Source: Agrostemma githago
Taxonomy: Eukaryota > Streptophyta > Magnoliopsida > Caryophyllales > Caryophyllaceae
NCBI GenBank assembly: GCA_958450325.1
Contig: OY288256.1
Coordinates: 46,332,953 to 46,396,952, forward strand
DNA length: 64,000 nucleotides
Direction: 5' to 3'
Part shown: one piece after another, positions 11,298-23,871 of the stretch
Position numbering within the stretch: the first letter of the stretch is position 1
Layout: each line of letters begins with the position of its first letter
Notes under the pieces: generated by a model
What the model saw: the letters and a program-made list of their open reading frames with translations, nothing else
What the model was told of the DNA's origin: nothing
Database searches by the model: none
Translations under genes and position numbers: made by a program

Positions 11298-12191
11298 CCC
11301 CCTCAAACCCTTTGCAAAATCAGTTTTGATCAATGCACATTTACCCTACATTTCTAACCTAATCCTACCATTACACTACACTTCAACCTCTAAGCAACCC
11401 TAAGCAATACTACACAAAAAACCGAGTCTACATCCCTCGTAAAACCGATACACACACACACACACCATAACTTGCGTACATCCTCGATACTCCGGCCTTC
11501 CGTCGCTATTTACGAGTCCATTTCCGAGGCCTTTACTAAGCATGTATGTTGAGGGTGTCATAAACCCCGTCTCAACCTTTGTGATCTCTAATCTTTTGTT
11601 ACATTTTCGTATTTTGTATTGTAATTGTACTAGTAACGCTAACTTTAACACTAACTTTTTTTTATTGTTTACTAACACTTTAATTCCGCATTCTAACAAT
11701 TAACATTTACATACCGCGTATATATACATACTAGTACTAAAATTCGGTTTCAAATACGTTTGACTATGACGATCGCCTAAAGTCCGTCTAATCCCTTTAC
11801 GAGTAACGACGGAGGTGGCACCCTTTCGAGGAGCGCCGCCCCAATGTACTGAAGGACATGATGTGATCGTGGTCGATCATAGTTGAACGCATTTGATCCC
11901 ATTTCTACGGTTAGTACGGAACCCTTTGACACGAAAACCGACATCACATAATCCGAAAGGATTAGTTTCGATGTCGTGACGTAGAGGGGTGCAATTCTGT
12001 TACTAATTCAAAATTTCAATCTAACGACAACATTTTCATAAAATTCCGATAACGGTGTTATAATCGCATGCATACACGATTATAGCACCGGAAGCCAAAT
12101 TAAATTCAAATCGTGCGATATTTGCATTTAATTTGGCCAACTATCGATTTTAACCAAAAAAATAAAACGAGTTATCACTCGTACAGGGGCT

Positions 12192-12297
12192 ACTCGACCG
12201 AGTACGTAGGCTACTCGATCGAGAAGCACCCAAAAAACTGAGCAGTAGCTACCCTCGAGGACGCACTCGACCGAGTCAGACCCCGACTCGATCGAGT
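12192..12297. repeat. Four-palindrome module, second LTR copy
   Basis: Dyads start at 12192 (ACTCGACCGAGT), 12213, 12265 and 12286, spaced 21, 52 and 21 bp. The sequence is more diverged than the promoter module, but the spacing is kept. It lies about 0.9 kb downstream of the TATA box. Confidence 0.85.
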
Positions 12298-13286
12298 GGG
12301 TCCTGCAGCCCAGAAAACCGAGAGCTTTGACACACATTTCGAGCCTCGTCTTTTTTATGACTCTAGTCATCACGTGTAAAGACAATCACGTGATCCCCTT
12401 TTTTTAAAACTCATGCATGACATTTCACTAGAACGACTTTGATCGACTTTTCGACATGATAAGTCGGGACAAGGCATTGAGGCATGGGATCGGGCTAGCA
12501 TAACACCTAGGTCCTATGTCTCCGTCCTCCGTTTAATGCACAACTTAATGCGTATTTAATCGGGGTTTGTCCATCTACACACTTCACGGTCTAGTTTATA
12601 TACGGGTCCGTTTCTATCTTTATATCTTGTTTCTATTTCGTTTATTATTTGTATTGATCGTTGTATTGTGAATTCCGGGTTGTATTTCCGCCCGTGTAAC
12701 TTGTACGCATTTATTCTCGAGTTTTATTTATTTACTTGCTTATCGCTTTATAAATGAACATCGCATGCTAAACAACTTCGACAATAGTTAGATGCATTAA
12801 ATGACGTAGTTAACGCAAGATTCACATGCTTAGCCCGAAAACGCTGTTTGCATATCATTTAGTCGTTTTACTAGCGCGCGTACACGAACACGAACGATGT
12901 CTTAGTAGAGGCCGCCATTGTGCGGGCGGGGTTGGGTGTCCTTAGTGGGCTTCCCAACACGTACCCTCACCCCTTACTCAGAACCTTGGTTTCCGGATGC
13001 CCGAAACCATTGGCGCACGAGAGTCATTCCATATACGACAGCCGGTATAAACGGTATCGATATTTTAATGCAAAGGGACGAGCCCCATAAACTCTGAAAT
13101 CGAAGTGGGCCATACTTTGTGTATAGCCCATGACGACATAGAGTGGGCTCGAATGGTTCCGAATAACCACGAAATTCGGTGGCGACTCCATTTTGACTTA
13201 AATTTCGAACCCGAGAACAATCTTACTACGAGATTCATTCGCCTACCCAAACCCGCGCGTGGCCGCGTCGGGGTGGACCTACGTCA

Positions 13287-14364
13287 TGTTCACATAACTT
13301 TTATTGGAGACGTAATCCTCTTGAGTTATGGCTTTGATCTTTCTTAGTTTTTCCTCGCGTCTTTAGTTAAGATTTTCAAATCTAATCTTTGCCTCTTTTC
13401 TTCTATGGTTTCTATTGTTACAAAGGCTTCTTTTACTGCCACTTCAGACTTATAACACATTGGGTGTGTTAGTTCTGTTCTTAAAATATAAGCAATGTAT
13501 TATGAAGTGCTCGTAGTTGATATACATAATAATTGTTCGCTTACCTCTTGTCTAGCCTTATCTTCTCCTTTTTAATTGGTGTGTTTACCGCGAAACTCTA
13601 ATTCTATTTGGGTGGTACACTGAGGTTCATATTGAGGTTTGGTTGTAGGTCTAATCGGGTCACTTTGGTTGTACACTTGGGTAACATATTGAGGTTCATG
13701 CTCTATAATAACTTTTGTATCCATTTTTGTAGGTGATAATACAGTTATGAACTATGGAAGGGGAAGATGAATGGAAGAGGATGATGAAGCGAGGTGTAGT
13801 TGATAAGTTTTTCCTCTTTTCTCTCTTCTTTATTAATTGATTGAGTTTTTTTTTAATTAAAAATTTTGTTAATTGATTCTCTTTGTTTTTTAACAGACTC
13901 CCTCGTTTCTTAATTTTATTTGTCGGTTGATTTAGTTGCTTGGCCCAAACAGAGCAGAACACATGACCTTATTACTCTCTCCTTTCACTATCTTTTGTCC
14001 CGTTTCATTAAAATACCCTCGCCAATCATGATGAAATGTGGCAAAAGATTATGAACAGAGGGAGTATAAGATAGTATTAGGACAATAACAATGATAACAT
14101 ATAAGGAGTTTCATGTCATTGAGTTAGAGAATAAAGTTCTTTATATGAAATCAGTTTCTAAAGTAAGGAAGCGATTTCATACATGTAAATGAGACAAAAA
14201 AGGGGATCCACAATAAATATGTGAAACTTTTACCATTGATCGGTGAAGTAGAAAGTTTCAAACATGGTTAGATGTACCTTGATGACAATGAAAATATGGT
14301 GTATGGTACTACAACTATTGCTGCTATTGCCCTTAGGTAAATGATGGATGATGGTTTGTTTGAA
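13287..14364. other. Unassigned AT-rich DNA with a Stowaway-like remnant
   Basis: No coding frame is recognised. At about 13908-14067 the ends read ctccctcg and gagggag, with gtcccgtttcatt inside, which suggests an old Tc1/mariner Stowaway-type MITE. Only the right end has a following TA. The rest shows nothing I can name. Confidence 0.4.
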
Positions 14365-14941
14365 TTAAAATAAATTGAAACCTCCCCTAAGGCGGCTGAG
14401 GCTGGCTTTGTAGCTTTGTAGGCTTACTACACCCGAGTATCGTTGATGCGGGAGACGTATCAAATAGAACGTAGGTTGGTGGTGGTTGTTTTCGATGCTT
14501 GTCTCGACGACTACACATCTTCGGATCAAGCGATTTAATTTCTCAACGGTAATAGGGTGGGAATTGATCATGCTATCTCGCTCAGTCGAATACCACAATA
14601 TAATCATCAAAAATATTTATAGGGTGGTCGAAATTTATTGCTTAACCTAGAATTCTAAGTAATCAATGAGAAAGTAGTTTAAGGGTTTCTTCACTTTGGA
14701 TTCTAAATAATAAATGAGGAGGAAGTTGAAAGGTTGTAACCAATAATAACCAACTTCCTCATTTATCATGCATTCAAATCCCTTTCTTCACTTTGGATTC
14801 TAAGTAGTAAATGAGGAAGAAGTTGAAGGGTTGTCCATTGATCATGCATTCAACTCCCTCCCTTTCAATTTCTAGCCAATAAAATCATGCCAAGTGTGTG
14901 CCTTAAGAAGTGAGGATTGGTGGTGGATTATAAGGGCGGAA
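14365..14941 (-). repeat. Foldback-family arm, inverted copy of 22690-23265
   Basis: From about 14385 the sequence is the reverse complement of 22690-23265 with only scattered mismatches. The shared blocks include cctaaggcggctgagg, the tatttatagggtggtcg region and tgaggaggaagttgaaagg. Together they form a roughly 550-bp inverted pair enclosing the cyclin array. The outer end is truncated where the duplicated segment begins. Confidence 0.8.
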
Positions 14942-16103
14942 GATGAAGAGGATGAGGGGTGGTAGAAATTTATTGCTTCACTTTGGATTCTACGTAATCA
15001 ATGAGGAAGAAGTTGAAGGGTCTAACTAATAATAACCGACTTTGGCATTGATTATGTATTCAACTTCCTCATTTTCAATTTCTACCCAATCACATCATGC
15101 CAAGTCGGCTACCTAAGAATTGAGTATTGGTTGTGTAGATCATGGAGGATTGTGTAGAGCATGGAGAATGCTTTGCTTTCTATTTAATATAATATAACCC
15201 CATGCAAAATTTGCACGGACCTGTTTTATTCCAATTTTAATTAAAATTTTCTATGTTATATGATTTACGTCCCTACTTTTCTATTTTTGTAAATTATTTC
15301 GTCTGAACTACAATTTTCTACTTTTTTTGTCAAAAAATTTGAAAGTCCAAATCTACTGTATTTATTAATCGTATTACTTTTCTAAAAGTTTTTTTTTTTG
15401 TTTTTTTTATCAGTAGAATATTACGATCTAATTTGAAGCGGAGATGGTAGATCATTTTTATAGTATTTTGGAGTATGTTATAAATATTAAACTTTTCGCC
15501 TTATCTTTCTGTTTTTCGAGATTTGAGAGATAGACAATCGAATGTCCTTCTTTTTTATTTTTGTTTTGTTAATCATTAAAAGTTTACGTTTTAGTTAATT
15601 TTGGAAAAATCCATGTAAAATTTTGTTTAAAATATAATCAATTCATATTAAGATAAACAGGCTACTAAGTAGTCCTGTGAAGTGTCAACACAATCAGAAA
15701 TTTGGGTGGACTGTGATAACAGAATAACATATACAACAACACTGCATAAGATACTGGTTAGTGTTGCTAGCTTAAGTTTTAGATAGCAGATTTCCTAGGC
15801 CGAAAAGGTGTATGTGCCTGCTTAGCAGCCTGTGTGAAGAAGCTTGAACTCAAACCATATCACAAATGCGTTAATTCAAGTAGATAACCTCGGGTTTTCT
15901 AAACAACTTTGCCGACAATGAGAGTCTACTCTACTTTCTGTGTTGCTGGAAGGTTGGCTATCTACATTGCCAAGGTTTAAAGATTGCATTTTATAGAACC
16001 GCAACTAACAGTACATCGGCAAAAATTTGTACAGATAGTGATCAGGACTTTCGTTGTTGATCATGTTATGGTTTAAAGATTGCACTTTATATAATCGCGT
16101 CTG
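14942..16103. repeat. Duplicated segment, copy B (upstream of the array)
   Basis: It matches 1-1157 closely, with only short indels in homopolymers. It contains a diverged foldback arm (14942-15195) and intron-like AT-rich DNA leading into the first cyclin unit. No exon for the N-terminal part of the cyclin is recognisable. Confidence 0.85.
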
Positions 16104-19100
16104 TCTCAATCATTTGTTTACATTTGATTATATGAACCAAGGTTCTATAACCTTATTCACTAATATCACTATCGGAAAACCATGGTTCTATAGCCTTAGA
16201 TTTTGAAAGGCTGGAAGGGGGATACGGAATGGGAGCATTCTCCTACGTCGTATATAACACCCTCTATTCATCAATGCTACTTCCCCCCTATTACTAAATA
16301 ATAGAAAGCTTGCGCACATACGGAGTTACTAAATGTCGTCATTTCATTAGGGTATAATAACTTATGAAATATAAAATAATTTGTATTTGAATGTATCAGG
16401 TATTACGACAATGCGTACTATGCAAAAATAGGAGGAATAAGCACAACAGAGATGAATTTCCAGGATTGTTCTTACCTCCAAAGAGAAATGATGCTGGTTC
16501 ATACCCCCCTCAATATTGTCCTTTCCGACAGTAATAATTCGTCCTTGATCAGTATGGCTAAGTCCGTGAATACGAAGACGCTCCTTCACTCTTGTTTGGT
16601 TGACGATGAATATAATAGTATTGCCATGAATGATTACAGCAACAAATACGATGGCGTATGAATCTGAAAGCAGGCTCCGTCTCAATCATTTGTTTACATT
16701 TAATTATATGAACCAAGGTTCTATAACCTTATTCACTAATATCACTATGGGAAAACCAAGGTTCTATAGCCTTAGATTTTAAAAGGCTGGCAGGGGGATA
16801 CGGAATGGGAGCATTCTCCTACGTCGTATATAACACCCTCTATTCATCAATGCTACTTCCCCCCCATTACTAAATAATAGAAAGCTTGCGCACATACGGA
16901 GTTACTAAATGTCGTCATTTAATTAGGGTATAATAACTTATGAAATATTAATTAATTTGTATTTGAATGTATCAGGTATTACGACAATGCGTACTATGCA
17001 AAAATAGGAGGAATAAGCACAACAGAGATGAATTTCCAGGACTGTTCTTACCTCCAAAGAGAAATGATGCTGGTTCATACCCGCCTCAATATTGTCCTTT
17101 CCGACAGTAATAATTCGTCCTTGATCAGTATGGCTAAGTCCGTGAATACGAAGACGCTCCTTCACTCTTGTTTGGTTGACGATGAATATGATAGTATTGC
17201 CATGAATGATTACAGCAACAAATACGATGGTGTATGAATCTGAAAGCAGGCTCCGTCTCAATCATTTGTTTACATTTAATTATATGAACCAAGGTTCTAT
17301 AACCTTATTCACTAATATCACTATGGGAAAACCAAGGTTCTATAGCCTTAGATTTTAAAAGGCTGGCAGGGGGATACGGAATGGGAGCATTCTCCTACGT
17401 CGTATATAACACCCTCTATTCATCAATGCTACTTCCCCCCCATTACTAAATAATAGAAAGCTTGCGCACATACGGAGTTACTAAATGTCGTCATTTAATT
17501 AGGGTATAATAACTTATGAAATATTAATTAATTTGTATTTGAATGTATCAGGAATTACGACAATGCGTACTATGCAAAAATAGGAGGAATAAGCACAACA
17601 GAGATGAATTTCAAGGACTGTTCTTACCTCCAAAGAGAAATGATGCTGGTTCATACCCCCCTCAATATTGTCATTTCCGACAGTAATAATTCATCCTTGA
17701 TCAGTATGGCTAAGTCCGTGAATACGAAAACGCTCATTCACTCTTGTTTGGTTGACGATGAATATGATGGTAATGCCATGAATGATTACAGCAACAAATA
17801 CGATGGTGTATGAATCTGAAAGCAGGCTCCGTCTCAATCATTTGTTTACATTTGATTATATGAACCAAGGTTCTATAACCTTATTCACTAATATCACTAT
17901 CGGAAAACCAGGGTTCTATAGCCTTAGATTTTAAAAGGCTGGCAGGGGGATACGGAATGGGAGCATTCTCCTACGTCGTATATAACACCCTCTATTCATC
18001 AATGCTACTTGCCCCCCATTACTAAATAATAGAAAGCTTGCGCACATACGGAGTTACTAAATATCATCATTTAATTAGGGTATAATAACTTATGAAATAT
18101 TAATTAATTTGTATTTGAATGTATCAGGTATTACGACAATGCGTACTATGCAAAAATAGGAGGAATAAGCAAAACAAAGATGAATTTCCAGGACTGTTCT
18201 TACCTCCAAAGAGAAATGATGCTGGTTTATACCCCCCTCAATATTGTCATTTCCGTTAGTAATAATTCGTCCTTGATCAGTATGGCTAAGTCCGTGAATA
18301 CGAAGACGCTCCTTCACTCTTGTTTGGTTGACGATGAATATGATAGTAATGCCATGAATGATTACATCAACAAATACGATGATGTATGAATCTGAAAGCA
18401 GGCTCCGTCTCAATCATTTGTTTACATTTGATTATATGAGCCAAGGTTCTATAACCTTATTCACTAATATCACTATCGGAAAACAAGGGTTCCATAGCCT
18501 TAGATTTTGGAAGGCTGGCAGGGGGATACGGAATGGGAGCATTCTCCTACGTCGTATATAACACCCTCTATTCATCAATGCTACTTCCCCCCCATTACTA
18601 AATAATAGAAAGCTTGCACACATACGGAGTTACTAAATGTCGTCATTTAATTAGGGTATAATAACTTATGAAATATTAATTAATTTGTATTTGAATGTAT
18701 CAGGTATTAGGACAATGCGTACTATGCAAAAATAGGAGGAATAAGCACAACAAAGATGAATTTCCAGGACTGTTCTTACCTCCAAAGAGAAATGATGCTG
18801 GTTCATACCCCCCTCAATATTGTCATTTCCGACAGTAATAATTCGTCCTTGATCAGTATGGCTAAGTCCGTGAATACGAAGATGCTCATTCACTCTTGTT
18901 TGGTTGACGATGAATATGATAGTAATGCCATGAATGATTACAGCAACAAATACGATGGTGTATGAATCTGAAAGCAGGCTCCGTCTCAATCATTTGTTTA
19001 CATTTGATTATATGAACCAAGGTTCTATAACCTTATTCACTAATATCACTATCGGAAAACCAGGGTTCTATAGCCTTAGATTTTAAAAGGCTGGCAGGGG

Positions 19101-21782
19101 GATACGGAATGAGAGCATTCTCCTACGTCGTATATAACACCCTCTATTCATCAATGCTACTTGCCCCCCATTACTAAATAATAGAAAGCTTGCGCACATA
19201 CGGAGTTACTAAATATCATCATTTAATTAGGGTATAATAACTTATGAAATATTAATTAATTTGTATTTGAATGTATCAGGTATTACGACAATGCGTACTA
19301 TGCAAAAATAGGAGGAATAAGCAAAACAAAGATGAATTTCCAGGACTGTTCTTACCTCCAAAGAGAAATGATGCTGGTTTATACCCCCCTCAATATTGTC
19401 ATTTCCGTTAGTAATAATTCGTCCTTGATCAGTATGGCTAAGTCCGTGAATACGAAGACGCTCCTTCACTCTTGTTTGGTTGACGATGAATATGATAGTA
19501 ATGCCATGAATGATTACAGCAACAAATACGATGGTGTATGAATCTGAAAGCAGGCTCCGTCTCAATCATTTGTTTACATTTGATTATATGAGCCAAGGTT
19601 CTATAACCTTATTCACTAATATCACTATCGGAAAACAAGGGTTCCATAGCCTTAGATTTTGGAAGGCTGGCAGGGGGATACGGAATGGGAGCATTCTCCT
19701 ACGTCGTATATAACACCCTCTATTCATCAATGCTACTTCCCCCCCATTACTAAATAATAGAAAGCTTGCACACATACGGAGTTACTAAATGTCGTCATTT
19801 AATTAGGGTATAATAAGTTATGAAATATTAATTAATTTGTATTTGAATGTATCAGGTATTAGGACAATGCGTACTATGCAAAAATAGGAGGAATAAGCAC
19901 AACAAAGATGAATTTCCAGGACTGTTCTTACCTCCAAAGAGAAATGATGCTGGTTCATACCCCCCTCAATATTGTCCTTTCCGACAGTAATAATTCGTCC
20001 TTGATCAGTATGGCTAAGTCCGTGAATACGAAGATGCTCATTCACTCTTGTTTGGTTGACGATGAATATGATAGTAATGCCATGAATGATTACAGCAACA
20101 AATACGATGGTGTATGAATCTGAAAGCAGGCTCCGTCTCAATCATTTGTTTACATTTGATTATATGAACCAAGGTTCTATAACCTTATTCACTAATATCA
20201 CTATCGGAAAACCAGGGTTCTATAGCCTTAGATTTTAAAAGGCTGGCAGGGGGATACGGAATGAGAGCATTCTCCTACGTCGTATATAACACCCTCTATT
20301 CATCAATGCTACTTGCCCCCCATTACTAAATAATAGAAAGCTTGCGCACATACGGAGTTACTAAATATCATCATTTAATTAGGGTATAATAACTTATGAA
20401 ATATTAATTAATTTGTATTTGAATGTATCAGGTATTACGACAATGCGTACTATGCAAAAATAGGAGGAATAAGCAAAACAAAGATGAATTTCCAGGACTG
20501 TTCTTACCTCCAAAGAGAAATGATGCTGGTTTATACCCCCCTCAATATTGTCATTTCCGTTAGTAATAATTCGTCCTTGATCAGTATGGCTAAGTCCGTG
20601 AATACGAAGACGCTCCTTCACTCTTGTTTGGTTGACGATGAATATGATAGTAATGCCATGAATGATTACAGCAACAAATACGATGGTGTATGAATCTGAA
20701 AGCAGGCTCCGTCTCAATCATTTGTTTACATTTGATTATATGAGCCAAGGTTCTATAACCTTATTCACTAATATCACTATCGGAAAACAAGGGTTCCATA
20801 GCCTTAGATTTTGGAAGGCTGGCAGGGGGATACGGAATGGGAGCATTCTCCTACGTCGTATATAACACCCTCTATTCATCAATGCTACTTCCCCCCCATT
20901 ACTAAATAATAGAAAGCTTGCACACATACGGAGTTACTAAATGTCGTCATTTAATTAGGGTATAATAAGTTATGAAATATTAATTAATTTGTATTTGAAT
21001 GTATCAGGTATTAGGACAATGCGTACTATGCAAAAATAGGAGGAATAAGCACAACAAAGATGAATTTCCAGGACTGTTCTTACCTCCAAAGAGAAATGAT
21101 GCTGGTTCATACCCCCCTCAATATTGTCATTTCCGACAGTAATAATTCGTCCTTGATCAGTATGGCTAAGTCCGTGAATACGAAGATGCTCATTCACTCT
21201 TGTTTGGTTGACGATGAATATGATAGTAATGCCATGAATGATTACAGCTACAAATACGATGGTGTATGAATCTGAAAGCAGGCTCCGTCTCAATCATTTG
21301 TTTACATTTAATTATATGAACCAAGGTTCTATAACCTTATTCACTAATATCACTATCGGAAAACCATGGTTCTATAGCCCCCCCCCCCCCCCCTTCCATT
21401 ACTAAATAATAGAAAGCTTGCGCACATACGGAGTTACTAAATGTCGTCATTTAATTTGGGTATAATAACTTACGGAATATTAATTAATTTGTATTTGAAT
21501 GTATCAGGTATTACGACAATGCATACTATGCAGAAATAGGAGGAATAAGCACAACAGAGATGAATTTCTTGGACTGTTCTTACCTCCAAAGAGAAATGAT
21601 GCTGCTTCATACCCCCTTCAATATCGTCATTTCCGACAGTAGTAAGTCGTCCTTGAGTATGGCTAAGTCCGTGAATACGAAGACGCTCCTTCACTCTTGT
21701 TTGGTTAACAATGAATATGAACGTAATGTCATGAATGATTACAACAACAAATACGATGGTGTATGAATCTGAAAGCAGGCTA
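16104..21782 (+). repeat. Tandem array of 576-bp cyclin-exon units
   Basis: Nine full units start at 16104, 16680, 17256, 17832, 18408, 18984, 19560, 20136 and 20712, exactly 576 bp apart. A shortened tenth unit spans 21288-21782. Each unit has about 300 bp of intron-like DNA, a TATCAG acceptor and a cyclin last exon. Units 4-9 alternate between two variants (for example cttgcccccc/atatcatcat versus cttccccccc/atgtcgtcat), giving three nearly identical 1152-bp dimers (17832, 18984, 20136). The last unit has lost about 80 bp and carries a 16-C run at 21378-21393. This looks like recent unequal crossing-over in dimer register. Confidence 0.95.
16400..16661 (+). pseudogene. U-type cyclin (CYCP) last exon, first array unit
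   Basis: After the acceptor at 16399 the phase-1 frame encodes YYDNAYYAKIGGISTTEMNF, then CSYLQREMML and a tail ending NKYDGV and TGA. The first two blocks are diagnostic of plant U-type cyclins, which bind cyclin-dependent kinases. About 25 residues of the cyclin fold (the LELDFLFGLGF region) are missing in frame in every unit, so the deletion is older than the amplification. Equivalent exons recur every 576 bp to about 21266, with a last one at 21508-21766. No N-terminal exon or promoter is visible, so these are exon fragments. An antisense 107-residue frame over the exon is a shadow. Confidence 0.75.
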
Positions 21783-22312
21783 GAATTTTGTACACTTGGA
21801 TGGTGTATTCAACTCCCTCCTTTTCAATTTATAGCTTCACTTTGGTTACTACCTGATTAATGAGGACATTTAAACTCCCTCCTTTTCATCTTCCACTTAA
21901 CTCTCTATCCTTTTAGTCTTCCACCCAATCATAACTACCTCCTTTTCATCTTCCACTTAACTCTCTCTCCTTTTCATCTTCCACCCAATCTTAACTACCT
22001 CCTTTTCTTCACTTTGGATTCTAAGTAGTAAATGAGGAAGAAGTTGAAGGGTTGTCCATTGATCATGCATTCAACTTCCTCCCTTTCAATTTCTAGCCAA
22101 TAAGTCATGCATTCAACTCCCTCTCTTCACTTTGGATTCCAAGTAGTAAATGAGGAAGAAGTTGAAGGGTTGTCCATTGATCATGCATTCAACTCCCTCC
22201 CTTTCAATTTCTAGCCAATAAAATCATGCCAAGTGTGTGCCTTAAGAAGTGAGGATTGGTAGTATGGAGCATGGGGAGTGCTCTGCTTTCTATTTAATAT
22301 GTTATATAGATT
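21783..22312 (-). repeat. Foldback-family arm with cttcc-rich repeats
   Basis: 21783-22015 has short direct repeats of the type ctccttttcatcttccac. From about 22015 the arm is repeated (tcactttggattctaagtag, aagttgaagggttgtcc, aatcatgccaagtgtgtgcc), ending in tttaatatgttatataga at 22312. Read on the minus strand the end is TCTATATAACATATTAAATAG, the same end type as the other arms. Confidence 0.65.
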
Positions 22313-22664
22313 TGTATCTCCAGACACAATTTGCCGTTGATTGTGTGAGTTCATATTTGAGAAAGTCAAGTATGCATATGAATTCTTTGTTGGTTGCTTT
22401 TATTTTTGGACATGAGTCTAATAAGACTTATGAAAATGATATTCATCATAAAAGCTAGTTTTAAGCATAAAATTTTAATTTTGGATTAAACGTAATTCAT
22501 GCATAGTTCTTACACTCATTTAATTTTTTAAATGAAATTGATATTATAATTGGCTACATTATTTGAGTTTGATCAAATGTGGTTTACAAAGGGTTTCACA
22601 AGTAGTGTTACATAAAACCACGGGTTATACTTCATAAATATATATCATACGCATGTTGATAATA
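22313..22664. other. Unassigned AT-rich spacer
   Basis: About 350 bp between two foldback-family ends. I see no coding frame, repeat or known motif here. The 69-codon frame starting at 22249 spans the arm boundary and is not convincing. Confidence 0.5.
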
Positions 22665-23871
22665 TCTATATAGTCTATTAATAAAAAGGAAGCAAAACAC
22701 TCCCCATGCTCCATACTACCAATCCTCACTTCTTAAGACACACACTTGTCATGATTTTATTGGCTAGAAATTGAAAGAGAGAGAGTTGAATGCATGATCA
22801 ATGAACAACCCTTCAACTTCTTCCTCATTTACTACTTTGAATCCAAAGTGAAGAAAGAGAGTAGAGAGTTGGATGCATAATAAATGAGGAAGTTGGTTAT
22901 TATTGGTTACAACCTTTCAACTTCCTCCTCATTTATTTTTTAGAATCCAAAGTGAAGAAACCCTTAAACTACTTTCTCATTGATTACTTAGAATTCTAGG
23001 TTAAGCAATAAGTTCCGACCATCCTATAAATATTTTTGATGATTATATTGTGGTATTCGACAGAGCGAGATAGCATGATCAATTCCCACCCTATTACTGT
23101 TGAGAAATTAAATCGCTTGATCCGAAAATGTGTAGGCATCGAGACAAGCATCGAAAACAACCTCCACCCACCTACGTTCTATTTGATACGTCTCCCACAT
23201 CAACGATACTCAGGTGTAGTAAGCCTACGAAGCTACAAAGCCAGCCTCAGCCGCCTTAGGAAGGGCTTGATTGTCTCGCAAAGAAGAAACAACATTGTTG
23301 CCCCGGAAGCCCAACCCCATCCTGCCCTGTGCACACCAGCACATTCTACGGCGGTTTGCATTGATGAACCTTCCTCAGGCAGCAAGCGGCAGAGAAGGGG
23401 TGACGATGCAGAATGCAGCCACAATGTCGCGCCTCGGATACTTGAGCGGCCTGTCCCTCCCACCAATGACGCTCACAATGGCGGTACACTTTCGATGACT
23501 ACGTTCCTCATAAAATATAGGCATCTGCATAACGTATTCTGCTTAACCTAGGATTCTAAGTAATCAATGAGAAAGTAGTTTAAGAGTATCTTCACTTTGG
23601 ATTCTAAATAATAAATGAGGAGGAAGTTGAAAGGTTGTAATCAATAATAACCAACTTCCTCATTTATCATGCATTCAACTCCCTTTCTTCACTTTGGATT
23701 ATAAGTAGTAAATGAGGAAGAAGTTGAAGGGTGTCCATTTATCATGCATTCAACTCCCTCCCTTTCAATTTCTAGCCAATAAAATAATGCCAAGTGTGTG
23801 CCTTAAGAAGTGAGGATTGGTAGTATGGAGCATGGGGAGTGCTTTGCTTCCTTTTTAATATATTATATAGA
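22665..23871. mobile_element. Foldback element with about 320-bp inverted arms
   Basis: The left arm (22665-22995, starting TCTATATAGTCTATT) and right arm (23545-23871, whose reverse complement starts TCTATATAATATATT) are imperfect inverted repeats of each other. About 550 bp lies between them. The ends resemble the TC-type 5' ends of plant Helitrons, so two inverted Helitron insertions are an alternative to a true foldback. The right end abuts Helitron Rep coding sequence. I could not find a target-site duplication. Confidence 0.55.
23036..23551 (+). CDS. Hypothetical 171-codon ORF inside the foldback element
   Basis: A frame with no recognised domain lies in the centre of the foldback element. 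The first 80 codons are duplicated in inverted orientation at 14610-14365, where the frame also stays open for 81 codons. The 3' half is more GC-rich than its surroundings and appears only once here, so it may be captured DNA. I cannot assign a function, and it may be a chance frame. Confidence 0.25.
   Translation: MMIILWYSTERDSMINSHPITVEKLNRLIRKCVGIETSIENNLHPPTFYLIRLPHQRYSGVVSLRSYKASLSRLRKGLIVSQRRNNIVAPEAQPHPALCTPAHSTAVCIDEPSSGSKRQRRGDDAECSHNVAPRILERPVPPTNDAHNGGTLSMTTFLIKYRHLHNVFCLT

Larger units (their letters stand above)
1584..13286 (+). mobile_element. Ty3/gypsy Tat-lineage retrotransposon, copy I, 5' LTR missing
   Basis: In order: a few bases of leader, gag-pol (1605-7905), noncoding DNA (7906-8402), an antisense two-exon gene (10063 to 8403), a polymorphic repeat (about 10390-10590), a polypurine tract (gtgggggctc, just before 10756) and a 3' LTR (10756-13286). 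Two RNase H-like regions, no chromodomain and an extra antisense gene after integrase are all known from the plant Tat/Retand lineage. The left end lacks both LTR and primer-binding site and joins directly to a cyclin-repeat unit, so the target-site duplication cannot be tested. The coding region is dead: two stops, one frameshift and a lost integrase aspartate. Confidence 0.85.
10756..13286 (+). repeat. Family 1 LTR (3' LTR of copy I)
   Basis: It begins TGTAGACACCCGCATTTTG right after the purine tract and ends ACGTCA. Both ends match the LTRs at 56247 (plus) and 46511-48791 (minus). It is about 2.53 kb long, with a TATA box at 11290, two palindrome modules, and a CA-rich microsatellite at about 11450-11465. 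The U3/R/U5 borders cannot be fixed by eye. Confidence 0.85.

Noticed and set aside
16362..21293. A 107-codon minus-strand frame repeated in most array units
   Set aside because: It lies over the cyclin exon in antisense and has no family resemblance. The sense frame has clear U-type cyclin motifs and a splice acceptor, so the minus frame is a shadow.
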